Source: JANQSS01 sp965249735 (lineage in GTDB: Bacteria > Bacteroidota > Bacteroidia > Chitinophagales > Saprospiraceae). Taken from it: a DNA stretch of 64,000 nucleotides. The translations under genes were made by a program, and so were the position numbers. How positions within the stretch are numbered: position 1 is the stretch's first letter; every line of letters starts with the position of its first letter. The stretch lies in assembly GCA_965249735.1 (NCBI GenBank), contig CBDFMS010000025.1, positions 803,071 to 867,070 on the forward strand. Reading direction: 5' to 3'. Positions 8,052 to 14,830 of the stretch are shown piece by piece. Under the pieces are notes generated by a model. It made no database searches, was not told where the DNA came from, and saw only the letters and a program-made list of their open reading frames with translations.

Positions 8052-11030
8052 TTAGACGGTAATTTCGCCTTCATCGCTATATCGCGGATCGGATTGATAT
8101 TTTTCTTTCCAGAGTCCAAAAACTTCAATGCTATAAAAACTAAATTCTTCTACCACTTTTCCTCGAATGTGGTAGATGCCGCGACCCCGAATAGGGTAGC
8201 GTGCGGCAATTGGTGGAAAATGCACGGTGTCGATAAATAATCCATCGCTGTCGATAAAGGTGCCGAAGTACATGCGTTTCCTATTCGATGTACTTGTAGT
8301 TTTTACGGTAATTAAATACCCCCGCATGTCGATGGTTTTTCCAAGATGTTGTTTTATTTGTGCTGCGGGAATGATGGCTTTGTTATTGACGGGCAACAAG
8401 TCAAAAGGATTACCTAGGGTAAAGCCCAATAATTCCATTTCATCATAGGCATCTTCCAAAGCTGAATAATGAAATTGGGGAAGTGTAAACTTTTTTGGTC
8501 GTACACGAAATAATTCCGGTTGTTTGATTTTTTGTTCCTTCTTAGCTAATAGAAAATGGGCATGCCACAAGAGGTCATGTTTTGACTTTTCTGTAAAACG
8601 AAGAGCGCCAATGCGAATAAGTATTGTTACTTGTTCCAATGAAATGCCGGTGCGACTGATGAGATCATATAAGTCCTCAAAAATACCATCCTGTGTACGA
8701 GTCTGTAATAACTTCTCAATCGTGTTGCTTTCCAATTCTTTGAGTAGCCCGAATCCCAGGTAAATCGTTTTGTCAATAATAATATTTTGAGCAAAACTGT
8801 GGTTGACACATGGGGCTTCAATCGTGGCGCCGAGCATACGCGCTTCGTGTATGTATACTTCAACACGATAAAACCCTCCACCATTATTCATGACAGAGAC
8901 CATATATTCCAATGGAAAATGTGTTTTTAAATATAAACTTTGGTAGCTCTCTACGGCATAGGAAGCGGAGTGTCCTTTAGAAAAAGCATAACCTGCAAAA
9001 CTTTCAATTTGTCGCCAAATTTCTTTAATAACTTCGAGTGGATGGCCTTTTTGAGCGCAATTGTCAATAAATTTATTTTGCACCTTGTCAAATTCGGTCC
9101 GGGAGCGATATTTGCCACTCATGCCGCGACGTAGGACATCCGCTTCGCCCAGGGTTAAGCCTGCAAAATAATGAGCAACCTTTATTACATCTTCCTGATA
9201 TACCATAACACCATAAGTTTCCGGCATAATGCTGTATAGTATGGGGTGGGCCCGCTCTTCAATACGATCTGGATTTTTGTGGCGAAGAATATATTCACGC
9301 ATCATTCCCGACTTGGCTACTCCCGGCCTGATGATAGAACTAGCGGCAACTAACCCGAGATAATTGTCTACCTGTAATTTTTTCAACAGCATGCGCATGG
9401 CGGGTGACTCGACATAGAAACAACCGAGGCATTTAGCCTCTCGCACCATGGATGCTATATCGGGATCAATTTTAAATTTTGCTATATCATGGATGTCGAT
9501 ATGGCCAATATTGGGTCTGTTGTATTTTATGATATCTAATGTTTCTTTTATTTTTGCTAAGCCGCGTTGTCCCAATATGTCAAACTTATAAAGCCCAACG
9601 TCTTCTGCAATGACCATGTCAAATTGAATAGTAGGAAATCCTTTTGGAGGTATATTGGTGGCACTGAAATAGGTGATTGGTTTTTCACTAATTAAGATGC
9701 CGCCTGCGTGAATGCTCAGGTGGTTGGGCCTGCCTTGCAAGTATCCTGCATATTTTAATACCATTAATTTTAGTCGATCGGCTTTTTGGGGATTAAAGGC
9801 ATCACTGATCATGAAATCAAGTTCGGCTTTTGGTAGTCCAAATACTTTTCCGGTCTCGCGTAGTGCGCCCCGGTATTGAAACGTGTTGTATGTAGCGAGC
9901 AAGGACACGTGTGGAAATCGTTCAAAAATATAACGTGTCACATCTTCGCGATCACGCCAGGAAAAATCAATGTCAAAGTCGGGTGGATTTTTACGAAATA
10001 AATTGATAAACCGTTCAAAATATAAATCGAGGTCAATAGGATCTACGTCGGTGATGCCTAATAAGTATGCGACTATACTATTTGCACCACTTCCCCGACC
10101 TACATAAAAATAACCCTGTTGTCGGGCGTAGTTAACGATATCCCAATTAATTAAAAAATAAGATAGAAAATTGAGGTTGCAAATTAATTTTAGCTCCTTG
10201 TGAATACGGTCTATGATCTCATCACTGACGGCTTCGCCATATCGATAGTGAACGCCCTCCCAGCATAGTTGATGAATGAGATCATAGTCGTCTTTTGGAT
10301 TTCCGGTATAACTGAAAAGGTTTTGTGACGGCCTGTTGTCAGAGAAATTAAAATAAATATGACAGTGGTCGAGTAGTGCTGTGGAATTCTCAAGCAAGAA
10401 GCAGTAGGGCTGGCAGGCGACTGTGAGTTCATGTGGCGCACGCATGCGGTCATCAGGCTGGCCTTGCTCACTTTTCGGTAATTTACTCAGGATGGTATTA
10501 TTGTCTATTGCACGTAGTATTCGATGAAGGTTAAAATCGCGTTTAGATTTAAAAGTGATGGGTTGCAGAAGTACGAGTTTGTCGCGACAATCCAATAAAC
10601 GGGAGTAGGGGAGATACCGGATGTCAGATAGGTGTAGGCCGATATATTCGTTGGGTTCAAGTTTGGCGGCACTGATTTTTTTATGAAATGGATAAATAAT
10701 AATTACATGGTGAAAATGGGGTGGTCGCGCCGGGATTTCTTTTTTTTCATGCAAATGCCGGGATAAGAAAGAATTGATTTCGTGAAAACCTTCGTTGTTT
10801 TTGGCCAGTGCTACATATTGTTGTTGGACTCCATTTCGAAAATCAACACCAACGACCGGTCGTATATTGTATTTTGGGGCCAGCCGAATAAAATTAAGAC
10901 AAGCTGATGTATTATTAATGTCGGTTAGTGCAATGCTTTCTATTCCATGTTCGTTTGCCATTTCTAATAATGCTTCTTCCGACAATGTGCCGTACCGAAG
11001 ACTAAAATGACTATGGCAATTGAGATACAT
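8052..11030 (-). CDS. DNA polymerase III alpha-type subunit of the SOS cassette (error-prone DnaE-like)
   Basis: A C-family DNA polymerase of 992 residues, shorter than typical replicative DnaE, with the start at MYLNCHSHFSLRYGT. In order: PHP domain (residues 1 to about 170), palm with catalytic aspartates in PDFDIDF (D351, D353, D355) and the motif GRGSGANSIVAYLLGITDVDP just before it, thumb/fingers, helix-hairpin region, a candidate beta-clamp motif QPELF (837-841), and a C-terminal OB fold (GYLITVKTTSTSNRKRMYFGTF). The PHP motif normally written TDH is TDI here, so PHP metal chemistry is probably lost. It is the last gene of an operon headed by a LexA-like repressor and a Y-family polymerase, which matches translesion cassettes of the imuB-dnaE2 kind. 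A role in damage-induced mutagenesis is therefore inferred. No imuA is present. Confidence 0.88.
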   Translation of the reverse strand: MYLNCHSHFSLRYGTLSEEALLEMANEHGIESIALTDINNTSACLNFIRLAPKYNIRPVVGVDFRNGVQQQYVALAKNNEGFHEINSFLSRHLHEKKEIPARPPHFHHVIIIYPFHKKISAAKLEPNEYIGLHLSDIRYLPYSRLLDCRDKLVLLQPITFKSKRDFNLHRILRAIDNNTILSKLPKSEQGQPDDRMRAPHELTVACQPYCFLLENSTALLDHCHIYFNFSDNRPSQNLFSYTGNPKDDYDLIHQLCWEGVHYRYGEAVSDEIIDRIHKELKLICNLNFLSYFLINWDIVNYARQQGYFYVGRGSGANSIVAYLLGITDVDPIDLDLYFERFINLFRKNPPDFDIDFSWRDREDVTRYIFERFPHVSLLATYNTFQYRGALRETGKVFGLPKAELDFMISDAFNPQKADRLKLMVLKYAGYLQGRPNHLSIHAGGILISEKPITYFSATNIPPKGFPTIQFDMVIAEDVGLYKFDILGQRGLAKIKETLDIIKYNRPNIGHIDIHDIAKFKIDPDIASMVREAKCLGCFYVESPAMRMLLKKLQVDNYLGLVAASSIIRPGVAKSGMMREYILRHKNPDRIEERAHPILYSIMPETYGVMVYQEDVIKVAHYFAGLTLGEADVLRRGMSGKYRSRTEFDKVQNKFIDNCAQKGHPLEVIKEIWRQIESFAGYAFSKGHSASYAVESYQSLYLKTHFPLEYMVSVMNNGGGFYRVEVYIHEARMLGATIEAPCVNHSFAQNIIIDKTIYLGFGLLKELESNTIEKLLQTRTQDGIFEDLYDLISRTGISLEQVTILIRIGALRFTEKSKHDLLWHAHFLLAKKEQKIKQPELFRVRPKKFTLPQFHYSALEDAYDEMELLGFTLGNPFDLLPVNNKAIIPAAQIKQHLGKTIDMRGYLITVKTTSTSNRKRMYFGTFIDSDGLFIDTVHFPPIAARYPIRGRGIYHIRGKVVEEFSFYSIEVFGLWKEKYQSDPRYSDEGEITV

Positions 11031-11059
11031 GATTTTAAGTTGGTAGTGGGCAGTACGAT

Positions 11060-11091
11060 GTGAGTTGATCAAAACAAGTGAGTTGATCAAA
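11060..11091 (-). repeat. Two direct copies of GTGAGTTGATCAAA upstream of the dnaE-type gene
   Basis: The 14-mer GTGAGTTGATCAAA occurs at 11060-11073 and again at 11078-11091, a period of 18 bp. Each copy contains the palindrome TTGATCAA. The pair lies in the 101-bp gap between the DUF1569 gene and the dnaE-type start at 11030. Two phased palindromes suggest a protein-binding site, but no regulator is known. Confidence 0.5.
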
Positions 11092-11131
11092 GCGTGTTAC
11101 CCACGTTCAAAAGTTTGTATTTTTTTATCCC

Positions 11132-11584
11132 TTAAACCCCAAACTGGCTGAGATGGTGGTCCAGGTGTTTGTACAACATATTATTCCATTCTTCTTTAGT
11201 TAATTTACCAAAGGAATGTGATGGCTTCTGGTCAAAATGCGATGCGCCCAATTGAAGCGTTTTGAAAACATAATCTACAAGGCGTTTTTTTTCTGTAGCA
11301 AAATCTTTTGTTTCCTTCATCTTGAATTGTGGAGCTGTTGGAATATTTCGTTTGTAGGGCTTACTTCCGACAACACCCTGCTTGATAAATGACTTGAGTA
11401 AAAGCCGTTTAAAAAAGCCTGGTTTTGGATGAATATTGTCGTACATCATTTCGTATGTAACATTGCAGTGCGCCAGCATTTGTCCGATGCTCATTTTTCC
11501 CCATAAAGGCATAGAGTCCGGACCGAGTTGATTAATTCGGGTTATGATGTCTTCTACGTCGGTTTGATTAAATACATTTTTCAT
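11132..11584 (-). CDS. DUF1569 (DinB-like fold) protein in the SOS operon
   Basis: 150 residues starting at MKNVFNQTD. The in-frame extension up to 11662 overlaps the end of the preceding gene and is lysine-rich noise. The sequence matches the DUF1569 pattern: a helical N-terminus ending LWGKMSIGQMLAHCNVTYEMM, a middle PGFFKRLLLKSFIK, and a C-terminal LTKEEWNNMLYKHLDHHLSQFGV. The spaced histidines (AHCN, KHLDHHL) fit the metal site of the DinB-like four-helix bundle superfamily, whose members include small thiol-dependent transferases. The function is unknown. It sits between the SRAP gene (22 bp gap) and the polymerase gene, on the same strand, so co-expression after DNA damage is likely. 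Confidence 0.8.
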   Translation of the reverse strand: MKNVFNQTDVEDIITRINQLGPDSMPLWGKMSIGQMLAHCNVTYEMMYDNIHPKPGFFKRLLLKSFIKQGVVGSKPYKRNIPTAPQFKMKETKDFATEKKRLVDYVFKTLQLGASHFDQKPSHSFGKLTKEEWNNMLYKHLDHHLSQFGV

Positions 11585-11606
11585 GAGGTGGAGTTTATTG
11601 TTTATT

Positions 11607-12422
11607 TTATTTTTTGTCTTCTTTTGCTCGTCGTGTTCTTGCCGGGCTTTCTCCCATGCCAAAAAGTTTTAAATCTTCGTAAATGACATAGGTAAACTCT
11701 GGATAAACCGTTGGGCCTAGAGGTGCCAGCAAAGTACTATCTGTCGCTTTTGGTGACCTGATATCAGACGAAATAGGATATGCATTGAAGTGTTTGGCAT
11801 TGAATGGCCGCAGTAGCATGGTGACGTCTGATATATCTGTTGCGCTATCGATCCAGAGTGCTTCTTCATCGCCTTCGAGAATGACAGGTGAGCGATGGTG
11901 ACCGACACGCTGCAGAAGGTCATTGGCTGTTGTCGTGATTATTGAAAAAGAAGAATGAATTTCGCCTGTGGCAGGGTCTGCCCATTCGTCCCAGATGCCG
12001 GCTAGACTAAATTGACTTTTTGGGTCTCGGGGGTAAATTAGATAGGGCTCATTTAGTCGTTTTTCCTTAGACCCTTCGATGAAGGCATCTGCTATGACGA
12101 GACAGCGTTGTGACCGTATTGGTTTCCGAAATGATGGTTTTTGCAGGATACCTTTTGCTCCGGCATAAGTCGGGTCGTTGCTTTTGTTAAAGTCTCCTTC
12201 ACTGCGCGCGTTGAAGAAATACATTTTTTTCTTCGCCCAATGCGGCGTAAGTCCAAACTGAAATAATTGTAATTGTTTTGGATCTTTATTGGTAATCACA
12301 GGGGCATACTGTCCAACAGAAACATTGATGTTGCCTGCATAATGCAAGAGATTATTTGCTGTTACATTGTAGCGCTTTTCAATTTCCTGAATTGATTTTA
12401 CAGTTACATATCTTCCACACAT
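11607..12422 (-). CDS. SRAP/YedK-type abasic-site-binding protein
   Basis: 271 residues beginning MCGRYV, so Cys2 becomes N-terminal after Met removal, the hallmark of the SOS-response-associated peptidase (SRAP; HMCES/YedK) family. The other conserved blocks are present: FFNARSEGDF (the Asn and the Arg/Glu of the active site), CLVIADAFIEG, FSLAGIWDEW, FSIITTTAN and the His motif HHRSPVIL. In characterised members Cys2 forms a thiazolidine crosslink with abasic sites in single-stranded DNA, shielding them. It lies 45 bp after the Y-family polymerase gene and 22 bp before DUF1569, inside the SOS operon, which agrees with a damage-tolerance role. The family's usual length is 220-270 residues, so this copy is complete. 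Confidence 0.92.
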   Translation of the reverse strand: MCGRYVTVKSIQEIEKRYNVTANNLLHYAGNINVSVGQYAPVITNKDPKQLQLFQFGLTPHWAKKKMYFFNARSEGDFNKSNDPTYAGAKGILQKPSFRKPIRSQRCLVIADAFIEGSKEKRLNEPYLIYPRDPKSQFSLAGIWDEWADPATGEIHSSFSIITTTANDLLQRVGHHRSPVILEGDEEALWIDSATDISDVTMLLRPFNAKHFNAYPISSDIRSPKATDSTLLAPLGPTVYPEFTYVIYEDLKLFGMGESPARTRRAKEDKK

Positions 12423-12467
12423 TTAGATTGATTTATAAATTTAAATTAACTTTTTTATTTTAAATGC

Positions 12468-13679
12468 CTACCTTCTTCGGTTGGCCAACAGGGGTGGAGG
12501 TTCGCCTGTAAAGGGATTCCACCGACTAATTGTACGAGCGCCCATGGTCGATAAACGAAATACTTTACGGTCACCATACCGATCACGGATATGATCCATT
12601 GCTTGATATAGTGAAATCATTTTTTCAGTATCATCAAATAAATCGATTTGATAATTTCCGTGTACCAGTCCGCCAAAACGAACTCCGATTAATCGTACAA
12701 GTAATCGCCGATTGTATAATTTTTCGAATAACGCACCACACATAGGGATGAGTTTATGGTCAGCTGACGTGTAAGGTATTTTGTGTTGTATACTTTTGGT
12801 TTGAAAATCGGAATACCGAATTTTCACACTTACATTACAAGTTAGTTTTTGTCCTCTTCTCAATTGAAAGGCCAGGTTCTCTGCCATGGCTGAAATTAGA
12901 GTACGTAATTTTTCAACGTCAATGGTGTCTTGGTCGAATGTACGCTCAGTAGAAATTGATTTACGCTCATGGTGCGGTTTTACAGGAGAATTGTCGATAC
13001 CGTTGGCCTTATTCCATATCGTTGCGCCATTTTGCCCAAATGCTTTTTCCATGAGTTCAACCGGCATCTCCTGTATGGTTTTAATTTTTTTAACACCCAG
13101 ACGACAGAGCGATTGAAATGTTTTTTGACCGACCATTGGTATTTTACGAACAGAAAGCGGAGCCAAAAAGGGTTTTTCTAAACCGTAATCTATTTTTAAT
13201 TGATTATTGGGTTTAGCTTCTCCTGTAGCAACTTTCGATACGGTTTTATTTACCGATAAACCAAATGAAATAGGTAGTCCTGTTTCCTTAATAATGGTAT
13301 GTCGTAATTCGGTAGCATATTGCATACAGCCAAAGTATTGATCCATACCTGTCATGTCAATATAAAACTCGTCGATCGAACTTTTTTCAAACAATGGAGA
13401 TTTTTCCTGGACAATATCGGTGACGAGATGGGAATACTTTGTGTACGTACTGCTATTGCCCTTGATGATAATAGCTTCGGGACAGAGTTGACGTGCTAGT
13501 TTCATGGGCATGGCCGAATGCACACCAAATTTTCGCGCTTCATAACTGCAGGAAGCCACTACTCCCCGGTCACTCGTACCGCCGATCATCACCGGTTTGC
13601 CAATGAGACGACTGTCATCAAGACGCTCGCAGGAAACAAAAAAGGTGTCGAGGTCAATATGTACGATTGCTTTTTTAAT
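12468..13679 (-). CDS. Y-family (DinB/UmuC-like) translesion DNA polymerase with a non-standard start codon
   Basis: The first standard in-frame start (ATG at 13592) would give 374 residues and omit the catalytic N-terminus. Reading 29 codons further upstream in the same frame gives KKAIVHIDLDTFFVSCERLD, which is motif I of Y-family polymerases with the metal ligand D9. There is no ATG, GTG or TTG between it and the in-frame stop; the best start is the ATT at 13679. From there the protein has 403 residues. Motif III SSIDEFYIDMT (D103, E104) is present, with thumb, little finger and the clamp-binding motif QIDLF (344-348). These enzymes copy damaged templates. The gene starts 41 bp after the LexA-like gene and is part of the SOS operon. 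Confidence 0.88.
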   Translation of the reverse strand: MKKAIVHIDLDTFFVSCERLDDSRLIGKPVMIGGTSDRGVVASCSYEARKFGVHSAMPMKLARQLCPEAIIIKGNSSTYTKYSHLVTDIVQEKSPLFEKSSIDEFYIDMTGMDQYFGCMQYATELRHTIIKETGLPISFGLSVNKTVSKVATGEAKPNNQLKIDYGLEKPFLAPLSVRKIPMVGQKTFQSLCRLGVKKIKTIQEMPVELMEKAFGQNGATIWNKANGIDNSPVKPHHERKSISTERTFDQDTIDVEKLRTLISAMAENLAFQLRRGQKLTCNVSVKIRYSDFQTKSIQHKIPYTSADHKLIPMCGALFEKLYNRRLLVRLIGVRFGGLVHGNYQIDLFDDTEKMISLYQAMDHIRDRYGDRKVFRLSTMGARTISRWNPFTGEPPPLLANRRR

Positions 13680-13720
13680 GAGTTGTTGATTTATAGAATT
13701 TATTAAATGTTTAAATCAAC

Positions 13721-14509
13721 TCAGTCTTTTCCTAATTGTCCGCTAACCTCCGCCAATTGTTCGCTTAACCCTTCCATCATATTCTTCAATTCTTTTAATT
13801 TACCTGAGCCTCCTTTTTTTGGAATATCAAAGCTGATATAACCCTGAGCTTGCCATATCTCGGCGATGTCCTGAGGTTTTAACTCGTAGGGTTTGTAAAC
13901 CGGATTGTCGGATTTTAGTACAAGGGTGTCGCGATCGAGTTGATTTAATAAACGTTTGTATACGACGCCTTGATCGCGCGTCACTATGATATAGCATTGC
14001 CCGTTTTTGACGCTGTACCAGTCTTCTATATAAGAAGCGATGATATAACTCCCGGAGTTTATGGGAAGCATGCTGTCGCCGGATATTTGAAAAAGTCGGC
14101 TGGTTTGATCTGGATATAATTCATCCAGGGGGAGCGAAAACTGTGGCAGTGCCCCAACATATTCCGGGTCACCATAACTCGCCGCGTAGCCGGCCTCAGC
14201 TTTTACAGGCACGACACTAATGCGTTCCTGCTTGTCCGGAGTCACGACAATAGGCAGAACGCGTAATGCTCTGCCGGTCAAATCGGCAATTTTGTCTATG
14301 CCGCGGTGCAGATCGATGTCGATTAAGGCATCAATCGATGTTTGAAAAAGAGCTGACAGTTTTTGTATTGTCGTGATTTTTGGTTCAGCTCGCCCTTCTT
14401 CATAGGCACCAACCAAAGATCGTTTGATGCCAATCTTCTCCGCTAGTGTAGCTTGCGTATAGCCTTTGAACTTGCGGAGATACCTGATATTGCTGTTTAA
14501 ATAACTCAT
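13721..14509 (-). CDS. XRE-type LexA-like self-cleaving repressor (S24 peptidase)
   Basis: 262 residues, started at MSYLNSNIRYLRKFKGYTQ because the longer frame begins inside the operator. The N-terminus is an XRE helix-turn-helix (about residues 4-60: TLAEKIGIKRSLVGAYEEGR). The C-terminus is an S24 peptidase: cleavage site Ala106-Gly107 in KAEAGYAASYG, nucleophile Ser146 in ISGDSMLP, and general-base Lys185 in VVYKRLL. A short coiled-coil-like tail follows (KELKNMMEGLSEQLAEVSGQL). In relatives, RecA filaments trigger self-cleavage and release the SOS genes. It heads the five-gene operon and has a palindromic site overlapping its own promoter, so autoregulation is likely. Confidence 0.92.
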   Translation of the reverse strand: MSYLNSNIRYLRKFKGYTQATLAEKIGIKRSLVGAYEEGRAEPKITTIQKLSALFQTSIDALIDIDLHRGIDKIADLTGRALRVLPIVVTPDKQERISVVPVKAEAGYAASYGDPEYVGALPQFSLPLDELYPDQTSRLFQISGDSMLPINSGSYIIASYIEDWYSVKNGQCYIIVTRDQGVVYKRLLNQLDRDTLVLKSDNPVYKPYELKPQDIAEIWQAQGYISFDIPKKGGSGKLKELKNMMEGLSEQLAEVSGQLGKD

Positions 14510-14513
14510 TCGA

Positions 14514-14555
14514 CAAATATATGCTAAAATAATTAGCATGACAATAAAATTAGCA
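14514..14555 (-). promoter_or_regulatory. Promoter with embedded palindromic operator for the SOS operon
   Basis: At 14521-14539 is the palindrome ATGCTAAAATAATTAGCAT (7-bp arms ATGCTAA/TTAGCAT, 5-bp centre), and a third half-site TTAGCA lies at 14550-14555. Read on the minus strand, the Bacteroidota -7 box TATATTTG occupies 14514-14521, and an ATTG sits about 20 bp upstream as a possible -33 element, so the palindrome fills the spacer. The start codon at 14509 lies only four bases after the -7 box, so the transcript may be leaderless or nearly so. Binding by the downstream LexA-like protein is inferred. Confidence 0.6.
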
Positions 14556-14575
14556 AAAAGAAGAAAAAGAAAGCA

Positions 14576-14632
14576 CGCGAGTCATCAGATCACTTAGTGA
14601 TCTGATGACTCGCGCGCGTGTGCGCGCGCGAG
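14576..14632. repeat. Two overlapping perfect inverted repeats, one a CG-alternating tract
   Basis: An 18-bp perfect stem with a 3-base loop spans 14576-14614 (arms start CGCGAGTCATC). It overlaps a second perfect hairpin at 14609-14632 with 10-bp arms CTCGCGCGCG and CGCGCGCGAG around TGTG. The second is a nearly pure alternating purine-pyrimidine tract with Z-DNA-forming character. No T-run follows, so neither looks like a simple terminator. They lie between the divergent SOS operon and the riboswitch-controlled receptor gene. Confidence 0.85.
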
Positions 14633-14654
14633 CAGAAGAAACACTTGTTTTTCA

Positions 14655-14662
14655 TAACTTTG
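14655..14662 (+). promoter_or_regulatory. Candidate -7 promoter box (TAACTTTG) for the thiamine receptor transcript
   Basis: TAACTTTG matches the Bacteroidota -7 consensus TAnnTTTG and lies 9 bp before the TPP aptamer begins, which is a suitable distance for a transcript that starts with the riboswitch. No clear TTTG is seen at the -33 distance. Confidence 0.45.
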
Positions 14663-14670
14663 CACAATTC

Positions 14671-14764
14671 CACAGGGGTGCCTCATCAGGGTGATGGGCT
14701 GAGATAATACCCTTTGCGTGTTCACACCGCAGGAACCTGCCCGGGTAATGCCAGGAAGGGAAAA
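14671..14764 (+). promoter_or_regulatory. TPP riboswitch (THI element)
   Basis: All conserved blocks of the thiamine pyrophosphate aptamer are present in order: CAGGGGTGCC, GGGCTGAGATAATACCC (the CUGAGA core that contacts the pyrimidine), GCAGGAACCTGC, CGGGTAATGCC, and the closing AGGAAGGGA that pairs back to the first strand. The leader precedes a TonB-dependent receptor gene on the same strand. TPP binding in known members lowers expression of thiamine synthesis and uptake genes. Confidence 0.95.
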
Positions 14765-14829
14765 TGATGATACATCATTTTTATACATTTTATAACGACG
14801 CGCATGCGCGTAAAACAAACGATGATGTA
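14761..14829 (+). promoter_or_regulatory. Putative expression platform downstream of the TPP aptamer
   Basis: Just after the aptamer, AAAATGATG and CATCATTTT form a 9-bp stem with a 3-base loop (14761-14781) followed by a T-rich stretch, like a weak terminator. Its TACATCAT (14771-14778) is also perfectly complementary to ATGATGTA (14822-14829), just before the likely start at 14831, so a competing helix could hide the start. A 14-bp palindrome ACGCGCATGCGCGT (14798-14811) lies between them. Which pairing is ON or OFF is not shown. Confidence 0.45.
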
Positions 14830-14830
14830 C

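Noticed and set aside
11585..11662. Extended start of the DUF1569 protein
   Set aside because: It overlaps the SRAP gene end, is lysine-rich and lacks family similarity; MKNVFNQ at 11584 fits the family start.
14576..14632. Inverted repeats considered as a rho-independent terminator of either flanking operon
   Set aside because: No T-run follows the stems on either strand, and both genes point away from it, so it lies upstream of both.
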